DNA of 27,532 nucleotides, from contig JAKDIS010000022.1 of assembly GCA_030450335.1 (NCBI GenBank), forward strand, positions 1 through 27,532. The letters are read 5' to 3'. Shown one piece after another: positions 6,838 through 15,390 of the stretch. Within the stretch, counting starts at the first letter, position 1, and every line of letters starts with the position of its first letter. Origin of the DNA: Corynebacterium sp. (GTDB lineage: Bacteria; Actinomycetota; Actinomycetes; Mycobacteriales; Mycobacteriaceae). The notes under the pieces were generated by a model. That model searched no databases. It saw only the letters and a list, made by a program, of their open reading frames with translations, and was not told the origin of the DNA. The position numbers and the translations under genes were made by a program.

Positions 6838-8175
6838 ATGGCCCGGATTGACCGTATGACGCAACCTGTTGAACTCAGGTTCCCCGTGTTCTTCTGGACG
6901 CTCACCGGCTCCGCGCACGTGGTCGTCGGCAGGGGGACGAGCGCCAGCCTGCGGCTCGGCGAGGGGCGCGGCGTGTGGGTCAACGCAGGTCAGCGCCTGC
7001 ACGTCGACCGTGGACCGGACGCCGTGGTGCTCGGCATGCGCTGCCGTGGCGACGACGCCCTGCCCTTCACCGTGGACGGCGGGGCGACCACCGGGGCGGT
7101 GGACGCCGCCTGGCACGACCGGCTCGTCGACCAGTTCGCCTCGAGCCTGGGCTACCTGCAGGAGGAGCAGCGTGGCCCCGCCCCGGCGGCGATGCCCACC
7201 TCCACCGGCGCGCGCGAGGCAGCTCGCATCCTGCTCGACGACCTGAGCACGCCCGTCGACGTCGCCGACCTGGCCTCCGCCGTGCACCTGTCGGCGGCCA
7301 CGCTGCACCGCCGCTTCCGGGAGGAGACCGCGTTGAGCGTGGGGCAGTGGCGGGCGCGGGCCCGGGTCGCCGCCGCCGAGGCGTACCTGCGCGAACCCGG
7401 GGCCACCCTGGCGAGCGCCGCGCACCGGGTGGGCCTGTCCTCCGCCTCGGCCCTGTCGCGGCTGATGCGCACGACATCCGTCCCGGTCCGGGCCCCGGTG
7501 CAGGCCGGTGCGGCACGCTCGACGTGGCCGCGCACCAACCGGATGCACGTGCTGGTCTGGGTGTACCGCGGCAGTGCACGGGTCTCCGCCGGTGAGCTCA
7601 CCGTGGACCTCGGCGAGGGGGAGCTGACCTGGCTACCGGCCGGGATCCCGAACGTCGTGCGCATGGACGCCGGCAGCCTCGTGCTGCCGGTCGGCGCACG
7701 CGTCGGCAGGACGCCGCGGGCCGGTGGGCCGGTCCGCGTCCACCCGCAGGACGCCGCCGCGTTGCTCGCGGCGTCCGCACGCGAGTACGACCCGATCGAA
7801 CCCACCACCACGGCGCTGGTGGACGGGCTGTTCTACGGTTACCTCGCCCACGGTTCCGAGGACGACCGGCAGGGCTCGCGGCTGATGACGCGGCTGCTCG
7901 AAGAGTTCCACCGCCAGCCGTCGTCGGACCGGTCGGTGGGGCAGTGGGCGGAGCTCCTGGGCTGCACCCGGGACGAGCTGGACGAGGCGCTGGACGGGGG
8001 ATTCCGCCGGTGGCGGACCTCGGCGAGGATGGGCATCGCCCGCCAACTGCTCTTCGCCGGGGTGGACGTGCGCAGCATCGCGAAGCACCTCGGCTACTCC
8101 GGCACCAGTTCCTTCAGCCACGTCTTCGCCCGCGAGCACGGCGTGCCGCCGAGCGGCTACCGGGGCTACGTGTGA
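6838..8175 (+). CDS. Tandem double AraC-family transcriptional regulator
   Basis: 445 residues, about twice a minimal AraC protein. It reads as two consecutive cupin-plus-HTH units. Unit 1 has a cupin-like N-terminus (about 15-70, WTLTGSAHVVVG...LGEGRGVWVNAG) and an AraC HTH region (about 126-212, DVADLASAVHLSAATLHRRF, then LASAAHRVGLSSASALSRL). Unit 2 has a second cupin (about 235-290, VWVYRGSARVSAGE...LGEGELTWLPAG) and a second HTH (about 349-445, VGQWAELLGCTRDELDEAL, then DVRSIAKHLGYSGTSSFSHVF and a PPSGYR end). The first HTH lacks the usual P-x-x-Y-R ending. It diverges from the siderophore-uptake genes with a DtxR-like box between, so it probably activates iron uptake, possibly sensing the siderophore. 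Duplication is seen; target and ligand are inferred. Confidence 0.87.
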   Translation: MARIDRMTQPVELRFPVFFWTLTGSAHVVVGRGTSASLRLGEGRGVWVNAGQRLHVDRGPDAVVLGMRCRGDDALPFTVDGGATTGAVDAAWHDRLVDQFASSLGYLQEEQRGPAPAAMPTSTGAREAARILLDDLSTPVDVADLASAVHLSAATLHRRFREETALSVGQWRARARVAAAEAYLREPGATLASAAHRVGLSSASALSRLMRTTSVPVRAPVQAGAARSTWPRTNRMHVLVWVYRGSARVSAGELTVDLGEGELTWLPAGIPNVVRMDAGSLVLPVGARVGRTPRAGGPVRVHPQDAAALLAASAREYDPIEPTTTALVDGLFYGYLAHGSEDDRQGSRLMTRLLEEFHRQPSSDRSVGQWAELLGCTRDELDEALDGGFRRWRTSARMGIARQLLFAGVDVRSIAKHLGYSGTSSFSHVFAREHGVPPSGYRGYV

Positions 8176-8191
8176 TCGCCGCCGGTTCCAT

Positions 8192-8197
8192 TAGAGT
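8192..8197 (+). promoter_or_regulatory. -10 element TAGAGT, leaderless ilvD promoter
   Basis: TAGAGT ends 6 bases before the ilvD ATG, and no Shine-Dalgarno fits in the 28 bases between the two genes. This indicates a leaderless ilvD transcript. Confidence 0.55.
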
Positions 8198-8203
8198 TGT
8201 CGT

Positions 8204-9910
8204 ATGGAACACACTGCGAAGCACGACATCAAGCCCCGTTCCCGTGACGTGACCGACGGCCTGGAGAAGACCGCCGCGCGAGGCATGCTCCGCGCGGTGG
8301 GTATGGGAGACGACGACTGGGACAAGCCGCAGATCGGCGTCGCCAGCTCCTGGAACGAGATCACCCCCTGCAATCTCACCCTCAAGAAGCTCGCCGGCTT
8401 CGCCAAGGAAGGCGTGCACGCCGCCGGCGGCTACCCCCTGGAGTTCGGCACGATCTCCGTGTCCGACGGCATCTCCATGGGGCACGAGGGCATGCACTAC
8501 TCGCTGGTGTCACGCGAGGTCATCACCGACTCCGTGGAGACGGTCATGTCCGCCGAACGCCTCGACGGCTCCATCGTGATGGCCGGCTGCGACAAGTCCA
8601 TCCCCGGCATGCTCATGGCGGCGGCCCGCCTGAACCTGTCCTCGGTGTTCCTCTACAACGGCTCGACGATGCCGGGGCAGGCACGCCTGAGCGACGGTAC
8701 GGAGAAGGAGGTCACCCTCATCGACGCCTTCGAGGCCGTCGGCGCCTGCCGCGCGGGCAAGATGTCCGAGGAAGACGTGGGAATCATCGAACGCGCCGTG
8801 TGCCCCGGCGAGGGTGCCTGCGGCGGCATGTACACCGCCAACACCATGGCCTCGGCCGCCGAGGCGATGGGCATGAGCCTGCCGGGCTCCGCCGCCCCGC
8901 CGGCGATCCACCGCAACCGCACCGAGTACGCCCGGCAGTCCGGCAAGGCCGTGGTCGGGCTGCTGGAGAAGGGGATCACCACCCGCGACATCATCACCCG
9001 CGAGTCACTGCTCAACGCCGTGGCCGTGGTCATGGCACTCGGCGGCTCGACCAACGCGGTGCTGCACCTGATGGCCATCGCCCACGAGGCGGAGGTCGAC
9101 CTGAAGCTGCAGGACTTCAATGACGTCGGCGACCGCGTGCCGCACTTCGGCGACCTCAAGCCGTTCGGACGCTACGTGATGAACGACGTCTTCAAGGTCG
9201 GCGGCATCCCCGTGGTCATGCGCGCCCTGCTGGACGCCGGACTCATCGACGGCAGCTGCCTGACGGTTACAGGCCGCACGGTGGCGGAGAACCTCGCCGA
9301 GATCAACCCGCCGGACCCCGACGGCAAGATCCTGCGCAGCCTGGACGAGCCGCTGCACGCCACCGGCGGGCTGAGCATCCTGCGCGGCTCCCTGGCCCCG
9401 GAGGGTGCGGTGGTCAAGACCGCCGGCTTCGACGCCGAGGTCTTCGAGGGCACCGCCCGGGTGTTCAACCAGGAGAAGCCGGCGATGGACGCCGTGCTCA
9501 ACGGCGAGCTGAAGAAGGGCGACGTGGTGGTCATCCGCTACGAGGGGCCCAAGGGCGGCCCCGGCATGCGCGAGATGCTGGCGATCACCGGCGCGATCAA
9601 GGGTGCCGGCATCGGGAAGGACGTGCTGCTGATCACCGACGGGCGCTTCTCCGGCGGCTCGACAGGCCTGGTCATCGGGCACGTCGCCCCGGAGGCCGTG
9701 GACGGTGGGCCGATCGCCTTCGTCGAGGACGGTGACCCGATCCGGGTGGACATCCCCTCGCGCAGCATCGACCTGCTCGTCGACGAGGAGACCCTGGCCC
9801 AGCGTGCCGAGGGGTGGACCCCGCCGCCGAACCCGCGGCTGCACGGGGTGCTGGGCAAGTTCGCCAAGCTGGTGCAGTCCGCCTCGCTGGGAGCGGTGAC
9901 GAACGTGTGA
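8204..9910 (+). CDS. ilvD: Dihydroxy-acid dehydratase
   Basis: 568 residues. The enzyme dehydrates 2,3-dihydroxy-isovalerate and 2,3-dihydroxy-3-methylvalerate to the keto-acid precursors of valine, leucine and isoleucine, using an Fe-S cluster. Family signatures are intact: [13 protein letters not shown] (Cys 56), [11 protein letters not shown] (Cys 129), [17 protein letters not shown] (Cys 206), [10 protein letters not shown], and the C-terminal [11 protein letters not shown] and TDGRFSGG blocks. The three conserved cysteines are the expected cluster ligands. It is the shorter form of about 570 residues. No other ilv genes are adjacent, so it stands alone, followed 25 bases later by an acyltransferase gene with its own -10. 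The assignment is very secure. Confidence 0.97.
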   Translation: MEHTAKHDIKPRSRDVTDGLEKTAARGMLRAVGMGDDDWDKPQIGVASSWNEITPCNLTLKKLAGFAKEGVHAAGGYPLEFGTISVSDGISMGHEGMHYSLVSREVITDSVETVMSAERLDGSIVMAGCDKSIPGMLMAAARLNLSSVFLYNGSTMPGQARLSDGTEKEVTLIDAFEAVGACRAGKMSEEDVGIIERAVCPGEGACGGMYTANTMASAAEAMGMSLPGSAAPPAIHRNRTEYARQSGKAVVGLLEKGITTRDIITRESLLNAVAVVMALGGSTNAVLHLMAIAHEAEVDLKLQDFNDVGDRVPHFGDLKPFGRYVMNDVFKVGGIPVVMRALLDAGLIDGSCLTVTGRTVAENLAEINPPDPDGKILRSLDEPLHATGGLSILRGSLAPEGAVVKTAGFDAEVFEGTARVFNQEKPAMDAVLNGELKKGDVVVIRYEGPKGGPGMREMLAITGAIKGAGIGKDVLLITDGRFSGGSTGLVIGHVAPEAVDGGPIAFVEDGDPIRVDIPSRSIDLLVDEETLAQRAEGWTPPPNPRLHGVLGKFAKLVQSASLGAVTNV

Positions 9911-9922
9911 GACCGGGTTCGA

Positions 9923-9928
9923 TAGGGT
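9923..9928 (+). promoter_or_regulatory. -10 element TAGGGT, leaderless promoter
   Basis: TAGGGT ends 7 bases before the ATG of the acyltransferase, again matching a leaderless start. Confidence 0.5.
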
Positions 9929-9935
9929 ACTTACC

Positions 9936-10670
9936 ATGTCGAACGAAATGTCCCGCGTGGCGCGCGCCGTCATCTCCACCGTCGACGGGACACCCCCGGC
10001 GCCGCGTCAGCGCCGCCGGGCGCCCTACGACGTCGCCAAGAGTCTGCTGCTGGGGCTGTTCTGGGTACAGAACATCCGGGTGCGCATCGAGGGGGCGGCC
10101 AATATCCCGCTGACCGGCGGGGTGGTCCTGACACCCAACCACCGGGCCTACTACGACATGCTCCCGGTACACGGCCCGATGGTGGTGCGCGGGGACCGCA
10201 AGCCGCACGCCCTGCTGAAGAAGGAGGCCTTCGCCAACCGGTGGATCACGAAGCTCTTCGTCGAACTCGGCGGCATCCCGGTGGACCGCACGCCCGGCAA
10301 GGGCGGACAGTCGCTCACGGAGGCGGCGGACGCCCTGGCCCGGGGTGAGGTCGTGGCGGTCTTCCTGCAGGGCACCATCCGTCACGAGGAGGAGATCGGC
10401 GAGCTGAAGACCGGCGCGGTACGGATGGCCGCGCAGTCCGGTGCCGTGATCGTGCCGGTGGGCTGCTCGGGAACACAGAAACTCTGGACCAGGGGGCAGC
10501 GGCCCCGGCTCGGCGGACGCCGGGTGACGGTGCACGTGGTCGTCGGTGAACCCTTCACCGCCAGCGGGGACGTGGGGGAGGACAACCGGGAGCTGCAGGA
10601 GCGGATGCAGCAGGTCAAGGACAGGGCAGACAGGGCGGACCAGGCGGACAGGAGCTATTCCGGCAGGTAG
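9936..10670 (+). CDS. PlsC-type lysophospholipid acyltransferase family protein
   Basis: 244 residues. The PlsC (LPLAT) fold transfers acyl chains to lysophosphatidate or related acceptors at the membrane. Motif I, NHRAYYD, gives the HX4D catalytic pair His69/Asp74. Motif II is GGIPVDRT (112-119), and motif III is FLQGTIRHEEE (143-153), where FPEGT is usual; Gln replaces the usual Glu. VIVPVG (about 171-176) is the motif IV region. A basic N-terminus and one hydrophobic stretch (about 35-45) suggest membrane association. The C-terminal tail is an Asp/Arg/Ala repeat (DRADRADQADR) and the last 16 bases overlap the convergent thiY gene. The acceptor is unknown: 1-acyl-glycerol-3-phosphate is likeliest, but mannolipid acylation is possible. 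Confidence 0.87.
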   Translation: MSNEMSRVARAVISTVDGTPPAPRQRRRAPYDVAKSLLLGLFWVQNIRVRIEGAANIPLTGGVVLTPNHRAYYDMLPVHGPMVVRGDRKPHALLKKEAFANRWITKLFVELGGIPVDRTPGKGGQSLTEAADALARGEVVAVFLQGTIRHEEEIGELKTGAVRMAAQSGAVIVPVGCSGTQKLWTRGQRPRLGGRRVTVHVVVGEPFTASGDVGEDNRELQERMQQVKDRADRADQADRSYSGR

Positions 10671-11680
10671 TCGTTCGTGGTGGCCGCCGCACCGTCCACC
10701 AGTGTGTCCAGCAGGCCGTTGTCGCGCAACCAGTCGGCGTAGTCCGCCCAGGTCTGCGGGTCCTGCACACCGAAGGTGGTGTCGCCGTCACTGTTGCCCT
10801 CGCGCAGGATGTCCACGGTGGCGTCGACCATCTTGGCCAGCAGGTCCGGGTCGTATGCCCCCTGGGTCACCGGGGTCATGGCGTCGACCGCCAGGTCGGG
10901 GTCCTGCAGGGCGGCGTCGTGTCCGGCGGCGGTGCCGGCGAGGAACCGCCGGACGCGGTCGGCGTAGTCGGCGTCCTGCGCCAGGCGCGTGGGGTTGGCG
11001 ATGATCACCAGCTCCGCGGAGGAGGGGATGCCCATCTCCGTGGCGCTGAGCGTGGTGATGTCGGTGCGTTCGGCCAGTTCCACACCCTCGATGTTGGGGT
11101 AGGCGCCGAAGATGGCGTCGACCTGGTCGCTGAGCAGTGCCTGGTTCAGGTTCTGCTGCACGTTCGGGGTGGTGATCGTGGAGCCGTCGAAGCCGGCCTT
11201 CTCGGCGATGAAGTCCAGCGAGGCGGTCTGCGAGGGCGAGCCGGAGGTCGCCACCGTCTTGCCCTCCAGGTCCGCCGGGGTGGTGATGCCGGAGGACTTC
11301 TTGGTGATCAGTGAGTTCAACGGGGTGGGGATCAGGGCGCCGACGTTGATCACGTCCAGGCCCTCGGCGCGGGCGAGGATGGTCGAGGTCTCGTAGCTGA
11401 CGGCCAGGTCGGAGCGTCCCAGGGAGACGTCCTTCGCCGCGTCGGCGGTGTTGCCGGGCAGCAGGAACTCCACGTCCAGGTCCCGGTCCTCGTAGGCGCC
11501 GGTGTGCTCGGCGGTGTAGAGGGCCAGGTGGTCGGGGTTGGGGTTCCAGTCCAGCAGCACACGGGTCTGGTCTGCGGAGTCGGAGGCGTCCCCGCCGGAT
11601 GAGCAGGCGGCGAGCGAGAGCACCGTGGCGGCGGTGACGATCACGGCGGCGGGACGGGAGAGCAGCTTGGAGGGGGTCAT
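10655..11680 (-). CDS. thiY: Thiamine-precursor ABC transporter substrate-binding lipoprotein (ThiY/THI5-like)
   Basis: 341 residues. Signal peptide with lipobox LSLAAC places the lipid-modified Cys at 26. The NMT1/THI5-type binding domain is recognised from LLDWNPNPDHLALYTAEHTGAY and DLDVEFLLPG (about 42-75), the helix-binding stretch SYETSTILARAEGLDVINVGAL, and DLEGKTVATSGSP. Homologues bind formylaminopyrimidine or hydroxymethylpyrimidine outside the cell. The ATG overlaps the permease stop by four bases (ATGA), so the gene is translationally coupled as third of thiZ-thiX-thiY. The TPP riboswitch upstream of thiZ makes a thiamine-related role very probable; the exact pyrimidine cannot be read from sequence. 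Confidence 0.9.
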   Translation of the reverse strand: MTPSKLLSRPAAVIVTAATVLSLAACSSGGDASDSADQTRVLLDWNPNPDHLALYTAEHTGAYEDRDLDVEFLLPGNTADAAKDVSLGRSDLAVSYETSTILARAEGLDVINVGALIPTPLNSLITKKSSGITTPADLEGKTVATSGSPSQTASLDFIAEKAGFDGSTITTPNVQQNLNQALLSDQVDAIFGAYPNIEGVELAERTDITTLSATEMGIPSSAELVIIANPTRLAQDADYADRVRRFLAGTAAGHDAALQDPDLAVDAMTPVTQGAYDPDLLAKMVDATVDILREGNSDGDTTFGVQDPQTWADYADWLRDNGLLDTLVDGAAATTNDYLPE

Positions 11681-12444
11681 CGTGAGCCTTTCGGTGCCCA
11701 GGGGCAGCAGAGTCGTTCCAGCAGGGTGGCGGTGAGCAGGAGGAGGGCGGACATGAGGGTGAGGACCACGACCAGGGCGAACACGTAGTCGGTCTGCAGC
11801 CGGGGGATGGCCTGCATCAGCAGGTAGCCGATGCCGTCGGAGGAGCCGGTGTACTCGGAGAACACCGCGGCGACCGGAGCGTAGGTCACCGCGACGCGCA
11901 GCCCGGCGAAGCCGGCGGGCAGGGCGGAGGGGAAGCGCAGCCGCCAGAACACCGAGACGCGGGTGCCGTGCATGCTGCGCATCGTGTCCACCAGCCGGTC
12001 GTCCACCCCGCGGATGCCGGCGAGCAGGTTCATGGCGACGGGGAAGAAGCACACCAGCGCCACCACGATCACCTTCGGCAGCATGCCGTAGCCCAGGGCG
12101 ATGGTGAGGATCGGGCCGAGAACGATCGTGGGGATCGCCTGCGAGGCGATGAGCAGCGGGGTGAACGCCCGGCCGATGACCGGCAGGTACCCGGCGGCGA
12201 CGGTGACCAGCAGGGCCACGGCCACCCCGGCACCGATACCGAGCAGGGTCTCCGACACCGTCAGCCACGTCGCGGAGGCCAGCCGGTCGGCCCAGTTGAC
12301 CTGCAGGGCGGTGAACACCGCCCCCGGTGACGGCAGGACGTAGTCCTCCACCCGGTCACCGGCGGTGGCCCAGAGCCACGCCAGTGCCACGAGGACGACG
12401 GTGACCACCGGCGGCAGCACGGTGGTGGTGAATCTGCGGACCAT
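11677..12444 (-). CDS. thiX: Thiamine-precursor ABC transporter permease
   Basis: 255 residues from the ATG; a GTG one codon earlier (12447) is an alternative. It is a SsuC/TauC-class inner membrane permease with about six membrane segments and a short periplasmic N-terminus. The cytoplasmic EAA-like loop GIRGVDDRLVDTMRSMHGTR followed by WRLRFPSALPAGFAGL is the ATPase docking motif. The start overlaps the thiZ stop (TGATG) and the end overlaps the thiY start, so the three genes are one coupled unit. It should import the pyrimidine precursor delivered by the binding lipoprotein. Confidence 0.9.
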   Translation of the reverse strand: MVRRFTTTVLPPVVTVVLVALAWLWATAGDRVEDYVLPSPGAVFTALQVNWADRLASATWLTVSETLLGIGAGVAVALLVTVAAGYLPVIGRAFTPLLIASQAIPTIVLGPILTIALGYGMLPKVIVVALVCFFPVAMNLLAGIRGVDDRLVDTMRSMHGTRVSVFWRLRFPSALPAGFAGLRVAVTYAPVAAVFSEYTGSSDGIGYLLMQAIPRLQTDYVFALVVVLTLMSALLLLTATLLERLCCPWAPKGSR

Positions 12445-13217
12445 CACGCACCCCCGGCGAGTTCGCGCAGCAGCGCCGAGCGGGCGGCGGCGAACCCCGG
12501 GTCGGCCAGGACGTCCTCCCGGGCGCGTCCGCGCCGGCGGTCGAACCAGCCCTCGCGGCTGCGTCCGGCAGGCTCCACGCTCCCGTCGGCCACGAGCACC
12601 ACGCGGTGGGAGAGCAGCAGGGCCTCGTCCACGTCGTGGGTGACCATGACCATGGTGGTGTCGGTGGTGCTGAGCACCCCGTGCAGCCAGTCCTGGATCT
12701 CGGCGCGGGTGATCGCGTCCAGGGCCCCGAGCGGCTCATCGGCCAGCAGCACCGGCTTGTCCGCCAGCAGCGCGCGGGCCAGGGCGGCACGCTGGCGCAT
12801 CCCGCCGCTGAGCTGGTCGGGACGGTGCCGGGCATGGTGCTCCAGCCCGCACCACGCCAGGGTCTCGGTGGCGCGTTCCCGGGCGGCACGGCGTCCCACG
12901 CCCCGGTTGCGCAGCGGGACGGCGACGTTGTCGCGCACGCTGAACCACGGCAGCAGGCTGTCGCCCTGCGGCATCAGCGCACAGTGGGCCAGCCGGGCGT
13001 CCGCACCGGAGCCGTCGCGCACGCGCACCGTGCCGCGGGCGGGTTCGAGCAGGCCGGCGACGAGATGCAGCAGGGTGGACTTCCCGCAGCCGGAGCGGCC
13101 GATGACGGCGACATGCTCCCCGGCAGGGACGGTGAGGTGCACGTCCGTGAGGACGGCGGGTGAATTCGGGTAGGCGACGTCGACATGGTCGAGCGCCACC
13201 GCCGGGACTTCCGGCAT
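12444..13217 (-). CDS. thiZ: Thiamine-precursor ABC transporter ATPase
   Basis: 257 residues, one complete ABC domain. Walker A is GRSGCGKST (40-48), the Q-loop is MPQGDSLLPW (82-91), the signature is LSGGMRQR (136-143), Walker B is VLLADEPLGALD (156-167), and the switch His lies in MVMVTHDVDEAL. This layout is typical of SsuB/TauB/ThiZ ATPases that power nitrate, sulfonate and pyrimidine importers. It is the first gene after the TPP riboswitch; GGAGG from the riboswitch 3' end lies about 8 bases before the ATG, so the riboswitch should control its translation directly. Confidence 0.92.
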   Translation of the reverse strand: MPEVPAVALDHVDVAYPNSPAVLTDVHLTVPAGEHVAVIGRSGCGKSTLLHLVAGLLEPARGTVRVRDGSGADARLAHCALMPQGDSLLPWFSVRDNVAVPLRNRGVGRRAARERATETLAWCGLEHHARHRPDQLSGGMRQRAALARALLADKPVLLADEPLGALDAITRAEIQDWLHGVLSTTDTTMVMVTHDVDEALLLSHRVVLVADGSVEPAGRSREGWFDRRRGRAREDVLADPGFAAARSALLRELAGGA

Positions 13218-13223
13218 GGGACA

Positions 13224-13298
13224 TTCCTCCGCTCATGTGAATGAGTTCAGGTTCAGCGGGTGTGATCTCAGGCCCTGCGTGCAGGGACACCCCGTGTC
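13224..13298 (-). promoter_or_regulatory. TPP riboswitch (THI element)
   Basis: On the minus strand the conserved THI-box segments occur in order: ACACGGGGTGTCC, then GGGCCTGAGATCACACCC, then GCTGAACCTGA, a variable ACTCATTCACATGAG hairpin, and CGGAGGAAT. CTGAGAT, ACCC and TGAACCTGA are the signature pyrimidine-sensor bases, and CGGAGGAA is the closing strand. The terminal GGAGGAA is also the thiZ ribosome binding site, so ligand binding would hide the Shine-Dalgarno and reduce translation. Confidence 0.93.
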
Positions 13299-13326
13299 TG
13301 TTGATCTGTGTTCAGTTGGTGACAAC

Positions 13327-13332
13327 ATCATA
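13327..13332 (-). promoter_or_regulatory. -10 element TATGAT for the riboswitch leader
   Basis: TATGAT on the minus strand lies just after the stop of the upstream AraC gene and about 29 bases before the riboswitch begins. This gives the thi operon a promoter of its own. I could not assign a clear -35. Confidence 0.45.
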
Positions 13333-13334
13333 GG

Positions 13335-14069
13335 CTATCGGTACAACGACCCCGGTGTCCGCCCGAACGACGAACGGAACGCGGTGATGAACGCACTGGG
13401 GGAGGAGTAGCCGCATGCGGCGGCGACCTGCGTCACCGGGGCCCCGTCGGCCAGCAGGAGAGTGGCGCGGTGCAGCCGCACCTGATGACGCCACGTGGTG
13501 AACCCCATCCCGCACTCCGCCCGGAACAACCGCGACAGGGTGCGTTCGCTCGCCCCCACCCGGCGTCCCAGCGCCGCCAGAGGGAGGGTGGCCGACAGGT
13601 CCTCCTCGACGACGCGCTGCACGTCGCGCAGGCGTGGGTCGTGCACCGTGGGCAGCATCGTCGGCGGGGCGTCCGTGGCGACCAGCTGGTCGGTGAGCAC
13701 GCCGAGGAGGCGGTGCTGCGCGGCGGTGACCGGTGCACCGGCGTCGGCGCAGGCCACGGCGAGCTCCCGGAACAGCGGGGTCGCCGGGACCAGGAAGGGC
13801 AGAGGGGGTGTGCCGGGGAACTCCGGCACCCCGACCAGGTGCACCGTGGCGCTGCCGTGCACCGTCCAGCTGTGGACCGTGCCGGACGGGACGAACACGG
13901 CCCGCACCGACGGTGTGAACCACGTGCCCTCCGGGACGAGGACCTCCAGCACCCCGGAACTGGCGTACACGATCTGGTGGGTGTCGTGGGAGTGCGGGGT
14001 CACGTCGGAGCCCGGGCCGAGGCGACGGGTCTCGGTGGGCGCGGTGGCGACGTGGCGGATTCCTGACAT
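13335..14069 (-). CDS. AraC-family transcriptional regulator (cupin + HTH)
   Basis: 244 residues. An N-terminal cupin sensor (about 10-90, PHSHDTHQIVYASSGVLEVLVPEGTW, FVPSGTVHSW) precedes a C-terminal AraC HTH domain (about 150-244): LPLAALGRRVGASERTLSRLF and VTQVAAACGYSSPSAFITAFRSSFGRTPGSLYR. His residues in the cupin suggest a small ligand or metal. A -10 (TAGACT) ends 8 bases before the ATG. It diverges from an Fsr-like MFS exporter across 55 bases, the usual layout for a regulator of its neighbouring exporter. The thi operon downstream has its own promoter and riboswitch, so regulation of it is unlikely. Confidence 0.92.
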   Translation of the reverse strand: MSGIRHVATAPTETRRLGPGSDVTPHSHDTHQIVYASSGVLEVLVPEGTWFTPSVRAVFVPSGTVHSWTVHGSATVHLVGVPEFPGTPPLPFLVPATPLFRELAVACADAGAPVTAAQHRLLGVLTDQLVATDAPPTMLPTVHDPRLRDVQRVVEEDLSATLPLAALGRRVGASERTLSRLFRAECGMGFTTWRHQVRLHRATLLLADGAPVTQVAAACGYSSPSAFITAFRSSFGRTPGSLYR

Positions 14070-14077
14070 TGGTCGTC

Positions 14078-14083
14078 AGTCTA
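14078..14083 (-). promoter_or_regulatory. -10 element TAGACT for the AraC gene
   Basis: TAGACT on the minus strand ends 8 bases before the ATG at 14069, compatible with a leaderless transcript. The 55-base region also must hold the promoter of the divergent MFS gene, where I see no clear -10. Confidence 0.45.
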
Positions 14084-14124
14084 GTGAAAGCGCGCCGGGT
14101 ACGGGGTCTGCGACGGTGGACCCC

Positions 14125-15390
14125 ATGACCCCGCACGCCGCCAGTACCGCCGCCAGCCCCGCCGCCAGACGCAGCGTCCGCCTGCTGTCCTACTCCCACG
14201 CCACGGTCGACTTCTACCAGGGCGCGGTCGCCGCCCTCGTCTCCTTCCTCGTGCTGGAACGCGGCTACGGCTACGCCGCGGCGGCCGGGGTGGTGCTGGC
14301 GTCCTCCCTGGCGTCGTCGGTGGTCCAGCCGCTGTTCGGCGTGCTCGGCGACCGCTGGCGCATGCGCTGGCTGATCCCGGTGAGCATCGCCGTCGCCGGG
14401 GCCGGCATCGCCGCGGTGGCGGTCTCGGAGGCGTTGTGGGTGACCGTGCTGGTCGCCGCGGTGTCCGGCGTCGGGGTGGCCGCCTACCACCCGGCCGCGG
14501 CGGGACGCGCCCGGCAGATCAGTGGCAACGACCACGTGGTGATGTCCTGGTTCTCCCTCGGCGGCAACCTCGGTTTCGCCGTGGCGCCGGTGGTCGTCGC
14601 CGCCACGGTCGGTGTGCTGGGCCTTCGCGCCAGCCCGCTGCTCGCCGTGCCCGCGGTGACCGGGATCGTCGCGGCCGTGTGGGCCGGGCGCGTGCACGCC
14701 GCGCAGGACGCACCGGCCGGTGCGTCCGGTACGGCTGGTGCGTCCGCGCTGCCGGAGGACTGGGGGAGTTTCCTGCGCACCACCGTGGCGATCATGTGCC
14801 GCTCGGTGGTCTTCGTGGGCATCGGCTCGTTCATCGTGCTGTTCATGCACGAGTACCGGGGCGTGGGGGACGCTCTGGCCTCTGCCTCCCTGTTCGTGTT
14901 CTACCTCGGTGGCGCCGTCGGCACCGCGCTCGGCGGCCACCTCGCCCGGCGGTGGCCGCGCACCATGGTGCTGCGGGCGTCCTACCTGGTGGCCACGTCC
15001 GTGATCGCGGGCATGCTGCTGATCCCGGGGCCCGTCGCGTGGATCTTCATCGCGCTGACCTCCGTGGTGCTCTACGTGCCGTTCTCCCTGCACGTCACAC
15101 TCGGGCAGGACTACCTGCCGCGGCACCCCGGCACCGCCAGCGGTGTGACGCTCGGCCTGGCGGTCTCGGTCGGCGGGGTGGCGTCGCCGGTGATCGGCGC
15201 GGCCGCCGACACCGTGGGTCTGGAGGTTGCGCTGCTGCCGCTCATCGCCCTGCCGCTGCTCGCCGCCGCGGTGCTGACCGGGGTGCGCGACCCCTCACGA
15301 GAACACCGACAGGGCGAAGACCAGGAAGAGCATCAGGTGCGCCGCCCCGTGGATCGCCGTGACCCGGCGGCCGGTGAAGCTCGCCACTGA
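14125..15390 (+). CDS. MFS transporter, Fsr (fosmidomycin resistance)-like
   Basis: 421 residues, 12 predicted membrane segments in two halves with a loop near 195-215. Fsr-type features are the start LLSYSHATVDFYQGAVAALVSF, motif A-like FGVLGDRWRMR, GVGVAAYHPAAAGRARQ, and LGGHLARRWPR in the second half. Members are proton-driven exporters, but the substrate here is unknown. The ATG at 14125 starts just before the first conserved segment; upstream codons read as the shadow of the AraC gene. The last 30 or so residues (from about REHRQGEDQEEHQ) are hydrophilic and fall on the antisense of the ChaA-like gene, with a 96-base tail-to-tail overlap, so an older stop may have been lost. Confidence 0.88.
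   Translation: MTPHAASTAASPAARRSVRLLSYSHATVDFYQGAVAALVSFLVLERGYGYAAAAGVVLASSLASSVVQPLFGVLGDRWRMRWLIPVSIAVAGAGIAAVAVSEALWVTVLVAAVSGVGVAAYHPAAAGRARQISGNDHVVMSWFSLGGNLGFAVAPVVVAATVGVLGLRASPLLAVPAVTGIVAAVWAGRVHAAQDAPAGASGTAGASALPEDWGSFLRTTVAIMCRSVVFVGIGSFIVLFMHEYRGVGDALASASLFVFYLGGAVGTALGGHLARRWPRTMVLRASYLVATSVIAGMLLIPGPVAWIFIALTSVVLYVPFSLHVTLGQDYLPRHPGTASGVTLGLAVSVGGVASPVIGAAADTVGLEVALLPLIALPLLAAAVLTGVRDPSREHRQGEDQEEHQVRRPVDRRDPAAGEARH

Noticed and set aside
9005..9979. Antisense gene opposite ilvD
   Set aside because: The reading frame has no motif or start signals and mirrors ilvD codon bias.
10600..10660. Microsatellite-type repeat at the end of the acyltransferase
   Set aside because: It is a short three-unit Asp/Arg/Ala coding repeat; too short and imperfect to call as a separate repeat.
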